NCBI GenBank assembly: GCA_038243635.1
Contig: JBBSQW010000011.1
Span: 50,152 to 114,151 of the forward strand
Source of the DNA: Pseudopedobacter sp038243635
Lineage (GTDB): Bacteria; Bacteroidota; Bacteroidia; Sphingobacteriales; Sphingobacteriaceae
Direction of reading: 5' to 3'
Length of the DNA: 64,000 nucleotides
Position 1 is the stretch's first letter. Each line of letters starts with the position of its first letter. This document shows, in pieces, positions 8,903 through 17,475 of this stretch. A program made the translations under genes and the position numbers. Under the pieces are notes generated by a model. It searched no databases and was not told the DNA's origin. It saw nothing but the letters and a program-made list of their open reading frames with translations.

Positions 8903-10258
8903 ATGGCAAAACATATAAAAGCTATAAAATGCCCAAACTGCGGTAGCGTTGACAAAACGGAGATCAAACCTGATTATTTTAAATGTAACAGTTGTCAAAC
9001 AGAATATTTTTTGGACAATGACGACGTTAACATCAATTACAACCATAACTATAACAGTTCGTTTCTCGAAACTCTCAAAAAACACAAGAAAACCCTTATT
9101 TATATAGCCTGTGGTTTTTTTCTTTTGTTTATTCTTCCATCCATAATTACGGGTCTTTTTTCCAGCAATAAACAGCCAGTATCAAATGACAGCGCTTACA
9201 GTGTTCGGGAAGAAGAGAAAGAGGTTATCGATCAAGGTTTTTCCAGCAGTTTTGGAAACAGTATTATCTTTTTGCAAGGCAAATCTCAAGAGCCAGTTAC
9301 TCTAATAGTAGAGGGCAGGCGATATAAGGCGAGAGAGAATGAACTTAAGAATGGCCTTTATTATGCTTTTTACAGCCCCACCAAGAAAAAACTTTTAGCA
9401 GAGCAAAAATTTAGCGATGACACTGATGATTCTTATAAGATAAAGTTTAAAAGACTTTCTGACGGTAATATTTACACCATAGATAAACAAAGCCGAATTT
9501 TTAAAGTTGACGAAAATGATTTGAAACTGGTAGACATGGATGATCAGTTTTTCGCCAAAGTCAAAGGCCTTGAAGTGGGGGTTGCCAAGTTAGAATTTGT
9601 TAGAGATAGCTACGGAGACGGGTTTATTTTAACAACCAACGAAAACAAAGTCCGTTACTTTTACCCATTAATCGGCAAATTATATACGGAGAAAGAATTT
9701 TATCAGGTTTCGGGTGGCTTCAACAACATGTTGGCAAATGCCAAGAATACAACCTTCCATCTTTTTACAAATGAAAGCACCTACTATCCAGAAGATTTAC
9801 GTCAACTGTTAAAAGTGACCTATAAAGACAATGGAGCTGGCCCTAAAGAAATTATAAGTCACGTGAGTTGGAACAAAGACTATGGCGGTTCCGGAATTTT
9901 TACAGATCGGGATCCCTATAAAAAGGTTTTAATAAGCGATTACCGTAAACAGAATAGCCGGATTTTGAATTGGAAAGACATCACTCCTGGCAGGCTTTAC
10001 CTTAAGCCTAGTATTGTTTTAGACGAAGGCGATGACTTAGTGATCAAATTTGATACTGATGCTAGCGAAAAACCTGTAATTAAATTGCAAAAGCTGAGCA
10101 ACACCGATGGAAAAGTGGAGTGGACGTCAACGATACCAAAAGGGATGAGTATAAAAGCCCTAAAACGCTATAAAAATGGATTTATAGGTGTTTACGGAGA
10201 TGGAACACTTTTGTTTGATGCAAAAGGAAACATAACCACAGATTTTAAAATAGAATAG
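8903..10258 (+). CDS. Zinc-ribbon membrane protein of unknown function
   Basis: The 451-residue product begins with a zinc ribbon (C10, C13, C28, C31; CPNCGS and CNSC knuckles), followed by an Asn/Asp-rich linker, one hydrophobic segment at about 64-85, and a large soluble part of about 360 residues. That part is rich in predicted strands and repeats motifs such as GDGFILTTNENK and GFIGVYGDGTLLFD, reminiscent of beta-propeller blades but not clear enough to name. The topology suggests a cytoplasmic zinc ribbon and an extracytoplasmic sensor or binding domain. The SPFH gene starts 3 bases after its stop, so they form an operon. I do not recognise the family. Confidence 0.8.
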   Translation: MAKHIKAIKCPNCGSVDKTEIKPDYFKCNSCQTEYFLDNDDVNINYNHNYNSSFLETLKKHKKTLIYIACGFFLLFILPSIITGLFSSNKQPVSNDSAYSVREEEKEVIDQGFSSSFGNSIIFLQGKSQEPVTLIVEGRRYKARENELKNGLYYAFYSPTKKKLLAEQKFSDDTDDSYKIKFKRLSDGNIYTIDKQSRIFKVDENDLKLVDMDDQFFAKVKGLEVGVAKLEFVRDSYGDGFILTTNENKVRYFYPLIGKLYTEKEFYQVSGGFNNMLANAKNTTFHLFTNESTYYPEDLRQLLKVTYKDNGAGPKEIISHVSWNKDYGGSGIFTDRDPYKKVLISDYRKQNSRILNWKDITPGRLYLKPSIVLDEGDDLVIKFDTDASEKPVIKLQKLSNTDGKVEWTSTIPKGMSIKALKRYKNGFIGVYGDGTLLFDAKGNITTDFKIE

Positions 10259-10261
10259 TAT

Positions 10262-11263
10262 ATGGGCTTAGGAAGTTTTTTTAAACGACAATTATCTCAA
10301 GTTATTGAGTGGAAAAATCAGGATAAAGCATTGCTGGTTTATAAGTTCCCTTCAGTTGATGATGAAATAAAGAATGCGAGTAAATTGATTGTAGCGCCAG
10401 GACAAGCTGCGGTTTTGGTTTACGAGGGCAAAATTGAAGATCATATTGTAGCGTCTGGGATTTACGATCTCGAATCTGACAACCATCCATTTATAACCAC
10501 TTTGCTGAAACTGCGGACTAACTTCGAGAGTGAGCATAAGCTTAAGATCTATTTCTACAGAAAATCTGAAACTGTGAATATAGGATGGGGAACCTCACAA
10601 GCCATTAAATACATCGATCCAGTTTATAATATCCCTGTAGAACTTGGTGCAAACGGCAGTTATTCATTCAAAATAAATGATTTCTTATACTTTTTTGATG
10701 AGATAGTTGGCTCGAGAGATGTTTTCACTGTTGCAGAGGCCCAATCACTTTTGCAAAGTCGTTTCCCGCAATCTATCTCGTCTGCATTGGCACAAAACGC
10801 CATCGCCTATCCTAAGATTGATGCGCAATTGCCAAAATTGGCTAGCGATATTAAAGAATTGCTAAACGCCGAAGCTGAGAATTTGGGTCTGGCGCTCACC
10901 GATTTTAAGATCAATGGGACTATTTTTGATGATGCCACCAAAGAAAGAATTGAGAAAGTAGCCAATATTACCGCAGAAGCAATGGCTGCGAAAGAGGGTG
11001 ATTTAACTTACGTTGAACTTGAGAAACTGAGAGCATTGAGAGATGCTGCAAGAAATGAAGGCGGCTTGGCAGGTGCTGGATTGCAATTTGGTGTGGGAAT
11101 GGAACTTGGAAAAACGTTTAACAACACAAAAGATACGCAGTTGAACGCTCCAGCAGATGATGTGGTCGTTAAACTTCAGCAGTTGAAGTTATTGTTGAAT
11201 GAAGAAATCATTACCAAAGAAGAGTTTGACGCCAAGAAACAAGAATTGTTAAATAAAATGTAA
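10262..11263 (+). CDS. SPFH domain protein (YdjI/virion-core type) with SHOCT tail
   Basis: This 333-residue protein belongs to the SPFH (stomatin/prohibitin/flotillin/HflK) superfamily, in the subgroup annotated as virion core protein or YdjI-like. The SPFH core covers about 25-240, including VAPGQAAVLVYEGKI, a helical stretch with AQNAIAYPKIDAQ and the DATKERIEKVANITAEAM segment, followed by a Gly-rich patch. The last 32 residues (LQQLKLLLNEEIITKEEF) form a SHOCT-like oligomerisation helix pair. Members are thought to assemble on membranes as scaffolds. It has no transmembrane segment itself, and flanking membrane proteins could anchor it. It is the middle gene of a tight three-gene operon. 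Confidence 0.85.
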   Translation: MGLGSFFKRQLSQVIEWKNQDKALLVYKFPSVDDEIKNASKLIVAPGQAAVLVYEGKIEDHIVASGIYDLESDNHPFITTLLKLRTNFESEHKLKIYFYRKSETVNIGWGTSQAIKYIDPVYNIPVELGANGSYSFKINDFLYFFDEIVGSRDVFTVAEAQSLLQSRFPQSISSALAQNAIAYPKIDAQLPKLASDIKELLNAEAENLGLALTDFKINGTIFDDATKERIEKVANITAEAMAAKEGDLTYVELEKLRALRDAARNEGGLAGAGLQFGVGMELGKTFNNTKDTQLNAPADDVVVKLQQLKLLLNEEIITKEEFDAKKQELLNKM

Positions 11264-11273
11264 TCGATTTATC

Positions 11274-11516
11274 ATGAAAAAAATCATAGGATTTGCCATT
11301 GCATTGCTGGGTATTTGTTTCATTGGCATTTTAATACTTAGAATTTGGGATATAGAAATTGTAACTATCTCAGATTTAGTTAATAGCGGATTAACGCTGC
11401 TTTTATTGGGTATTTTAATTACCGTCTTAATTGTTGTTTACGGATTGTTTTATAAAAACGCTTCAAAAGGTTATGATAAATCTGTGGGCAACAGGGCACA
11501 CTTAAAAAATAATTAA
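11274..11516 (+). CDS. Small two-TM membrane protein, unknown
   Basis: An 80-residue protein with two hydrophobic segments (about 4-24 and 35-60) and a short polar, Lys-containing C-terminal tail. It starts 10 bases after the SPFH gene and is probably the third member of that operon, perhaps a membrane partner of the SPFH protein. No motif identifies a function. Confidence 0.7.
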   Translation: MKKIIGFAIALLGICFIGILILRIWDIEIVTISDLVNSGLTLLLLGILITVLIVVYGLFYKNASKGYDKSVGNRAHLKNN

Positions 11517-11540
11517 ATTTTAAATAAACAAGTAGGGATT

Positions 11541-11634
11541 GCGTAATTGATAGCAGTGAAAAGCCCACATCCGCCAGCCGGCGGAGTGGACTTGTAACGA
11601 ATAGCCCGACCTTCTTTTTATTCGGGATACGCCC
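11541..11634. repeat. Dispersed palindromic repeat, diverged copy
   Basis: The element opens with GCGTAATTGATAGCAGTG, contains the perfect palindrome TCCGCC/GGCGGA at 11570-11585 and an imperfect hairpin at about 11603-11628 (GCCCGA with TTCGGG), and ends with GGGATACGCCC. Its ends resemble those of the repeats at 13641-13715 and 41858-41951, so it appears to be a diverged member of one family. It lies in the gap before pgi and may also act as a terminator for the SPFH operon. Confidence 0.5.
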
Positions 11635-11714
11635 AAAAAGACGATTTAAATATCATTCCTCCCTAATAATTTGGCAATCTTTTAGATTTAAAACCGGTTT
11701 AATTACTAAAACTT

Positions 11715-11722
11715 TATCTTTG
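11715..11722 (+). promoter_or_regulatory. Putative -7 promoter element for pgi
   Basis: TATCTTTG matches the Bacteroidota TAnnTTTG consensus, 20 bases before the pgi ATG, giving a short leader. No good -33 TTG is seen. Confidence 0.45.
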
Positions 11723-11742
11723 TTAAAAAAATAAATTCAACT

Positions 11743-13383
11743 ATGCTTTCCAAAATCAATTTCACGCAAACACAAGCCTACGAATATCTTTCAAATCATT
11801 TAGTTGATATGGCAGATACTCACATGAAAGACCTTTTTGCTAAAGATCCAGAACGCTTTAAGAAGTTTTCGCTTCAGTTCAATGATATTTTTATTGATTT
11901 TTCTAAAAATAGAATCGACGATAAAACCATTGCTTTATTGTTGCAATTAGCGAAAGAATGTGATTTAGAGAATGCGATAAACTCGATGTTTAATGGCGAA
12001 GCGATTAACGAGACTGAAGACAGAGCTGTTTTACATACCGCTTTACGCAACCGTAGCAACACGCCAGTTTTAATAGACGGGAAAGATATCATGCCTGATG
12101 TGAATGAAGTTTTGGCCAAAATGAAAAAGTTTTCTGAAGCTATTATTTCTGGCACTTGGAAAGGTTATACCGGCAAAACCATTACAGATGTGGTAAATAT
12201 TGGTATTGGTGGATCTGATTTAGGTCCGGTAATGGTTACTGAAGCGCTTAAAGCTTACAAAAACCATTTAAACCTGCATTTTGTTTCTAACGTTGACGGT
12301 ACGCATATTGTTGAAACTTTGAAAAAAGTTGATCCAGAAACTACCCTATTTTTAATTGCCTCAAAAACTTTTACCACACAAGAAACCATGACTAACGGAC
12401 ATAGCGCTCGTGACTGGTTTTTGGCTAGTGGTGCAGCTGAAGCAGATGTTGCTAAGCATTTCGCGGCGCTTTCTACCAACGCAGAGGGTGTAAGTAAATT
12501 TGGTATTGATACCGAAAACATGTTTGGTTTTTGGGATTGGGTTGGTGGTCGTTACTCCTTGTGGAGCGCTATCGGAATGCCAATTGCACTTTCAATAGGT
12601 TACGATAAGTTTGAAGAATTGTTAACTGGCGCACATGAAATGGATAACCATTTCAGAGAAACTCCATTTGAACAAAATATTCCAGTAATTTTAGCCTTAT
12701 TAGGTGTTTGGTACAACAACTTTTTTGAAGCTGAAACCCAAGCTATTTTACCTTATGACCAGTATATGCACCGTTTTGCAGCTTATTTCCAACAAGGAGA
12801 TATGGAAAGTAACGGCAAACATGTAGATAGAGCTGGAAATGAAGTTAATTACCAAACCGGCCCAGTAATTTGGGGCGAGCCAGGTACCAACGGACAGCAT
12901 GCTTTTTACCAGTTGATTCACCAAGGCACAAAATTAATTCCTTGTGATTTTATTGCTCCGGCACAATCACACAACCCGTTGGGCGAACACCATAACATGC
13001 TTTTATCAAACTTTTTTGCACAAACCGAAGCTTTAATGAACGGTAAAACCGAAGAGGAAGTAATTGCAGAATTGAAAGGCAAAAGTCAGGAAGAAATTGA
13101 CACCATTGCGCCTTTCAAAGTTTTTGAAGGTAACAGGCCAACGAATTCTATTTTAGTTAAAATGATTACTCCAAAAGTATTGGGTTCTTTACTTGCCATG
13201 TACGAACACAAGATTTTTGTACAAGGCGTAATTTGGAATATTTTTAGTTTTGACCAATGGGGAGTTGAACTGGGCAAGCAATTGGCTGGTAAAATTTTAC
13301 CAGAACTTAAAAATGATGCTTCTGTAACTACTCACGATAGCTCTACCAACGGATTAATTAATCTATACAAAGCTTGGAGATAA
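11743..13383 (+). CDS. pgi: Glucose-6-phosphate isomerase
   Basis: The 546-residue enzyme interconverts glucose 6-phosphate and fructose 6-phosphate in glycolysis and gluconeogenesis. The phosphate-binding SIS motif GIGGSDLGP is at residues 154-162. The first family signature is seen around FGFWDWVGGRYSLWSAIGM, the active-site loop GTNGQHAFYQLIHQGT follows, and the second signature is near the C-terminus (FDQWGVELGKQLAGKI). The length matches the approximately 550-residue bacterial/eukaryotic type. It is a single gene flanked by repeats upstream and a terminator downstream. Confidence 0.97.
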   Translation: MLSKINFTQTQAYEYLSNHLVDMADTHMKDLFAKDPERFKKFSLQFNDIFIDFSKNRIDDKTIALLLQLAKECDLENAINSMFNGEAINETEDRAVLHTALRNRSNTPVLIDGKDIMPDVNEVLAKMKKFSEAIISGTWKGYTGKTITDVVNIGIGGSDLGPVMVTEALKAYKNHLNLHFVSNVDGTHIVETLKKVDPETTLFLIASKTFTTQETMTNGHSARDWFLASGAAEADVAKHFAALSTNAEGVSKFGIDTENMFGFWDWVGGRYSLWSAIGMPIALSIGYDKFEELLTGAHEMDNHFRETPFEQNIPVILALLGVWYNNFFEAETQAILPYDQYMHRFAAYFQQGDMESNGKHVDRAGNEVNYQTGPVIWGEPGTNGQHAFYQLIHQGTKLIPCDFIAPAQSHNPLGEHHNMLLSNFFAQTEALMNGKTEEEVIAELKGKSQEEIDTIAPFKVFEGNRPTNSILVKMITPKVLGSLLAMYEHKIFVQGVIWNIFSFDQWGVELGKQLAGKILPELKNDASVTTHDSSTNGLINLYKAWR

Positions 13384-13405
13384 GCATTCCATAAATAATT
13401 TTTAA

Positions 13406-13434
13406 ATGGCTTGTGTTTTCACAGGCCATTTTTT
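13406..13434 (+). terminator. Terminator after pgi
   Basis: A 10-bp stem (13406-13415 with 13420-13429, one G-T pair) with a TTTT loop is followed by a T-run, 23 bases after the pgi stop. Confidence 0.85.
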
Positions 13435-13640
13435 GTTTAGTTAAAAACCAATAATAATTGTTTGGCTACAAACTAGCATCATTTTATAGCGAGCAAAAGA
13501 TCAATTCCTCCAGCTCATAAACACACAGTTTAGCTTTCTAGAATGACATTTTGTTGAGTTAAAACGGTATAATAATTAACCTGAGTTCAATTAATAAGTT
13601 TGCTTAACAGTATTCTAAATAATTTGTGGAGGGTTTAATA

Positions 13641-13715
13641 GCGTTAACGATGGGAGCGGCATCCTTTTTGGCTTTTTTTCCAAAAAGATAAAGCGGACAG
13701 CGTGTTAAAACGCCC
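13641..13715 (+). repeat. Dispersed palindromic repeat, copy A
   Basis: It starts with GCGTTAACGAT and ends with GTGTTAAAACGCCC. The inner arms CTTTTTGG (about 13664-13671) and CCAAAAAG form a hairpin with a T-rich loop, and the outer GCGTT/AACGC also pair. A second copy in inverted orientation is at 41858-41951, with conserved ends and a different central hairpin. Confidence 0.7.
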
Positions 13716-13818
13716 TTGTAATTAGTCACCTTCCTTTTTCACTATTGGACTTAGGTTATCACTAAACACCTAATTTGCTGATTTTTAAAGCTTCTATACA
13801 AAACCGATTTTTTTAACT

Positions 13819-13826
13819 TACCTTTG
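13819..13826 (+). promoter_or_regulatory. Putative -7 promoter element for der
   Basis: TACCTTTG matches TAnnTTTG and lies 44 bases before the der ATG. No convincing -33 element is present. Confidence 0.45.
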
Positions 13827-13870
13827 CCAAAAAATTATGCCGGTAAGATAAGACCGGGAAACCCCACATT

Positions 13871-15172
13871 ATGAGTAACATATTAGCGATCGTCGGGAGA
13901 CCGAACGTAGGGAAATCTACCCTATACAACCGTTTAACAGAATCTAGAAAAGCCATTGTTGATGACCAAAGCGGTGTAACCCGCGACAGACATTACGGTA
14001 TTGCCGAATGGACACACAAAAGTTTTACAGTGATTGACACTGGTGGATACGTAGCAAATTCTGAAGATGTTTTTGAAGCTGCCATTAGGGAGCAAGTACA
14101 CATTGCCATTGAAGAAGCTAACGTTGTTGTGTTTTTGGTTGATGTAACTACAGGAATTACCGATTTGGATGCAGACATTGCACAAATTTTAAGAAAAAGC
14201 AAAAAACCAGTTTACGTTGCAGTAAATAAAGTGGATAATTACCAATTACAGTCTGATGCTACTGAGTTTTACAGCTTAGGATTAGGTGAAATCTATTGTA
14301 TTTCTTCTATGAGTGGTTCTGGAACTGGAGAACTTTTAGACCAAGTAATTACCAATTTTGATGAGATCAAAGAAGAGGAAAACAAGCTGCCTGTTTATGC
14401 AATTGTTGGACGTCCGAATGTTGGAAAATCATCAATGATTAACGCTTTAATTGGTAAGGATAGAAATATCGTAACCGAAATTGCCGGCACCACCAGAGAT
14501 TCTATCCATATCCACTACAACCAGTTTGGGCATGAATTTATGCTGATTGATACTGCTGGTTTGCGTAAAAAAACCAAAGTTCATGAGAACTTGGAATTTT
14601 ACAGCGTTATGCGTACCATTAAAGCGCTAGAAGAGTGTGATGTGGTAATTATAATGATTGATGCAGTAGATGGAATTGAGTCTCAGGACGTAAATATTTT
14701 CCACCTTGCAGAGAAGAATAAAAAAGGCGTTGTAATTGTGGTAAATAAATGGGATTTGGTAGAAAAAGACCACAAAACTGTTTTAGAATTTACAGACAAA
14801 ATAAAACAGAAATTAGCCCCATTTACTGATGTGCCTATTGTGTTTACCTCGGTAACTGAAAAACAAAGAATTTTTAAAACCATTGAAGCGGCTGCTAAAG
14901 TTTACGTTAACAAGGTGAAGAAAATTCAGACTTCAAAACTAAACGATATTTTATTGCCTATTATTGAGAAAACGCCACCACCGTCTATCAAAGGAAAGCA
15001 CATTAAAATCAAGTACATTACGCAAATTAACGCTACGTCGCCAATGTTTGCTTTCTTCTGTAATTTACCGCAGTACATTAAAGATCCGTACAAACGTTTT
15101 ATAGAAAACAAGCTGAGAGAGCATTTCGATTTTGAAGGTGTGCCGATTCAAATATTTTTTAGACAGAAGTAA
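13871..15172 (+). CDS. der: Ribosome assembly GTPase Der (EngA)
   Basis: A 433-residue protein with two tandem G domains and a C-terminal KH-like domain, the hallmark of Der, which acts in 50S subunit assembly. First G domain: GRPNVGKST at 9-17, DTGG at 56-59, NKVD at 119-122. Second G domain: GRPNVGKSS from residue 180, DTAGL, then NKWD. The C-terminal part (about 350-433) includes PPPSIKGKHIKIKYITQ, typical of the KH-like domain. The length is normal. It appears to be a single-gene unit with its own promoter. Confidence 0.97.
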   Translation: MSNILAIVGRPNVGKSTLYNRLTESRKAIVDDQSGVTRDRHYGIAEWTHKSFTVIDTGGYVANSEDVFEAAIREQVHIAIEEANVVVFLVDVTTGITDLDADIAQILRKSKKPVYVAVNKVDNYQLQSDATEFYSLGLGEIYCISSMSGSGTGELLDQVITNFDEIKEEENKLPVYAIVGRPNVGKSSMINALIGKDRNIVTEIAGTTRDSIHIHYNQFGHEFMLIDTAGLRKKTKVHENLEFYSVMRTIKALEECDVVIIMIDAVDGIESQDVNIFHLAEKNKKGVVIVVNKWDLVEKDHKTVLEFTDKIKQKLAPFTDVPIVFTSVTEKQRIFKTIEAAAKVYVNKVKKIQTSKLNDILLPIIEKTPPPSIKGKHIKIKYITQINATSPMFAFFCNLPQYIKDPYKRFIENKLREHFDFEGVPIQIFFRQK

Positions 15173-15177
15173 TTAAG

Positions 15178-15265
15178 GGAGTCGGGAGTTGTTTAGTCCG
15201 CAGTCGGCTGTTTGAATGGCAACTCTTGACTACGGACAACGGACTTTAGACCACCGACCCTAACT
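15178..15265. repeat. Imperfect inverted repeat rich in AGTCCG/CGGACT
   Basis: The gap after der contains short related words on both strands, such as GGAGTCGGGAGTTG, AGTCCGCAGTCGG and ACGGACAACGGACT. AGTCCG and CGGACT can pair. It looks like a degenerate palindromic or phrase repeat and might terminate der transcription. Confidence 0.4.
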
Positions 15266-15287
15266 TTTTAACCAAATAAAAAACAAT

Positions 15288-15497
15288 ATGAGAAAATTTA
15301 TTGCACTTTTTGTAATCACCACTTCCTTAGCATTCGCGGCTTGTAGTAACCAGCCAAAAACAGAGGAACAAATAGATGCTGCAAATCAATCTGCTGCAGA
15401 TTCTTTATTAAATGAGGCTTTAGCCGATACTACAGTTAAGGACAATGTTGCGGTAGACAGTTTAGCGGTAGACACTACGCATGCACACGTTCATTAG
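15288..15497 (+). CDS. Small putative lipoprotein
   Basis: A 69-residue secreted protein. The signal peptide (MRKFIALFVITTSLAFAAC) ends at a cysteine at position 19, consistent with lipidation although the -3 residue is Phe rather than the usual Leu. The mature part is short, acidic and disordered in appearance (Asp/Ala/Ser/Thr rich) and ends in a His-containing tail (THAHVH). No domain can be assigned. Bacteroidota carry many such small lipoproteins. It ends just before a bidirectional terminator shared with the S41 protease gene. Confidence 0.7.
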   Translation: MRKFIALFVITTSLAFAACSNQPKTEEQIDAANQSAADSLLNEALADTTVKDNVAVDSLAVDTTHAHVH

Positions 15498-15516
15498 AAT
15501 TTGTAAAACTAGCGAT

Positions 15517-15544
15517 AAAAAACCTGGCTTAGGCTGGGTTTTTT
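15517..15544. terminator. Bidirectional terminator overlapping the S41 protease 3' end
   Basis: A 12-bp stem (15517-15528 with 15533-15544, two G-T pairs) with a TTAG loop is bounded by A6 on the left and T6 on the right. It serves the lipoprotein gene on the plus strand and includes the last codons of the protease gene on the minus strand. Confidence 0.85.
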
Positions 15545-17160
15545 AGTTTACTAAGCGCTGTATTTACAAAATCGTCATTCTGGGTGTAGATACTATAAAA
15601 CCCCTCTTCCCCAAAATAATACCTGGCAAGTATGGACTTGATTTGGCTAATAATTAAAGGCTTAGAAAGTAACGCTTGAGCTTTATCTACTTTAATTTTC
15701 TTGATGGAACAGTAGTTTAAAAAACCGGTATAATCTGCATCAGTAAAACGATAACTGTTTTTAAATTCATCTACTGTTTTAAACTGATTAATCTTTACGC
15801 TGTTGGTTAACTTGCCGTATACATACCGGGAAACTAAACCGCTAGCATTTATTTGTTGATAGATTTCTGTAAACTTAGAAGTATCTAAAGCCACAAAAAC
15901 ATCCGGCATTATTCCGCCACCTGCATAAACTGTTCGTCCTTTTAAAGTTTTATACTTTTTTTGCTGATTTAAAAATGTGCTGTCTTTTAATGCGCTATCT
16001 AAAGATGTGTAATCACCATGTTCATACCGTTGATTAATTTCGTCTTTATAAACCTTAATACCTTTACTGTAAGATTTTTGGATAGACCGACCACTTGGAG
16101 TATAATATCTGGCAATCGTTAAATTCATTGCCGAACCATCGCCAAAACCAAACTGTTCTTGCACTAAACCTTTACCAAAAGAACGTCTGCCAATAATCAA
16201 GCCTCTATCTAAATCTTGTATTGCGCCAGCTAGTATTTCACTTGCAGATGCAGTACCTTCATCAATCAAGATAATTAACTTCCCATTCTCAAACATTCCG
16301 TCGGTAGTCGCTTTGTAATCAGTACGCGGCTCATGTAAGCCTTCTGTGTAAACAATCAGTTGGTCATCGCCTAAAAACTGATCGGCCAAAGCGGTTGCAG
16401 CACTTAAATATCCGCCACCATTTCCTCTCAAATCCAAAATAAGACTTTTCATCCCCTTCTTTTGAAGCGCATTTAGTTCAATACTAAAATCCTCTGCGGT
16501 GTTTGCTCCAAATCTGGTGATTTTCACAAAACCAATCTCAGGTTTAATTAAGTAGGCAACATCCACGCTGCTCACTACAATTCTGCCACGTTCTATTGCT
16601 AAAGAAATAGGTTCGGTAAATCCGAATCTCAAAACGGAAACATTTAGCTTACTTCCTCTTTTTCCACGCAGCTTATTTACAATCAGATCTGTATCGCCTT
16701 TAACAACCATACTTTCTCCGTTCACGGCAATGATTTTATCGCCTTTTAACAAGCCTGCCTTGTCTGATGGTCCTTTCTCACGTACCGAAGTAACCAGTAA
16801 AGTATCGTTCAAAAGATAATACTCTATTCCTATCCCATCAAAATTACCTTCCAAGTTCTCGTTCTGCGATTTTGCCTGCATGGGTGGCAGATAAATTGTG
16901 TGAGGGTCTAACCCACTTAAAATTTCATCTATAGCCAGCTTTTGTAACGAATCAGTATTTACAGAATCAACGTAATTGGTTTTAATAACCTTTAATATTT
17001 TATCTAATTTTTGATTGCTGCTGAATGCAAAAGAAGGAAATGCAGAATTGCTGTTGATAGCTCTATTTTGCTCGTAGGTTGCACCCAAAATAACTCCGAA
17101 AAAAACCGCAATTAGTGCAATAATGAAGTACGAAAAAGCGCTTTTTGGTGTGGAATTCAT
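15529..17160 (-). CDS. S41 family C-terminal processing protease
   Basis: A 543-residue CtpA/Prc-type serine protease. An N-terminal signal anchor (about 10-28) places it in the periplasm. A PDZ domain spans about 95-175 (GIGIEYYLLNDTLLV, then GLLKGDKIIAVNG). The catalytic Ser-Lys dyad is S315 in GTASASEIL and K340 in GKGLVQEQ, with the expected 25-residue spacing. A C-terminal extension of about 130 residues follows the protease core. These enzymes trim or degrade periplasmic proteins from the C-terminus, and the particular substrate is unknown. It is divergent from murQ and stands alone on its strand. Confidence 0.93.
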   Translation of the reverse strand: MNSTPKSAFSYFIIALIAVFFGVILGATYEQNRAINSNSAFPSFAFSSNQKLDKILKVIKTNYVDSVNTDSLQKLAIDEILSGLDPHTIYLPPMQAKSQNENLEGNFDGIGIEYYLLNDTLLVTSVREKGPSDKAGLLKGDKIIAVNGESMVVKGDTDLIVNKLRGKRGSKLNVSVLRFGFTEPISLAIERGRIVVSSVDVAYLIKPEIGFVKITRFGANTAEDFSIELNALQKKGMKSLILDLRGNGGGYLSAATALADQFLGDDQLIVYTEGLHEPRTDYKATTDGMFENGKLIILIDEGTASASEILAGAIQDLDRGLIIGRRSFGKGLVQEQFGFGDGSAMNLTIARYYTPSGRSIQKSYSKGIKVYKDEINQRYEHGDYTSLDSALKDSTFLNQQKKYKTLKGRTVYAGGGIMPDVFVALDTSKFTEIYQQINASGLVSRYVYGKLTNSVKINQFKTVDEFKNSYRFTDADYTGFLNYCSIKKIKVDKAQALLSKPLIISQIKSILARYYFGEEGFYSIYTQNDDFVNTALSKLKNPA

Positions 17161-17475
17161 TTGTACAGCAAAATAAAACCATTAATGTTGTAATTACAAT
17201 TATTTGAGTGTTTTTTAACAATAATAATTCACCTAAAAATAACGCTATCAAACAGCAAAGCAATTAAATAGGAATGCTTTAACAAGCTTCGAGTCACAAC
17301 TCTTTGCAAAAAAAGAACAGATTGAGATTCCAAGTCTCGAAAGAAAAATTTTTTGAGTATTCATTAACGCAAAGCAGACAAAAAAAATCCTCCGAATAAA
17401 GGGAATATTGCATTTAGTAGCGGGCGAACAATTTCTTTTCAGCTATTTTTTTCCGACTTTCGTTAAAAAAACTAA
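17161..17475. other. Divergent promoter region between S41 protease and murQ
   Basis: This 315-base gap separates two divergent genes and must hold both promoters. On the minus strand a TTG about 20 bases ahead of TATTTTG (about 17171-17177) is a loose match to the Bacteroidota promoter for the protease. I see no ORF, RNA gene or strong repeat. Confidence 0.4.

Larger units (their letters stand above)
13435..13870. other. Intergenic region between pgi and der
   Basis: Apart from the repeat at 13641-13715 and a putative der promoter at 13819-13826, I see no gene or conserved structure here. The first 200 bases are unstructured AT-rich sequence. Confidence 0.5.
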
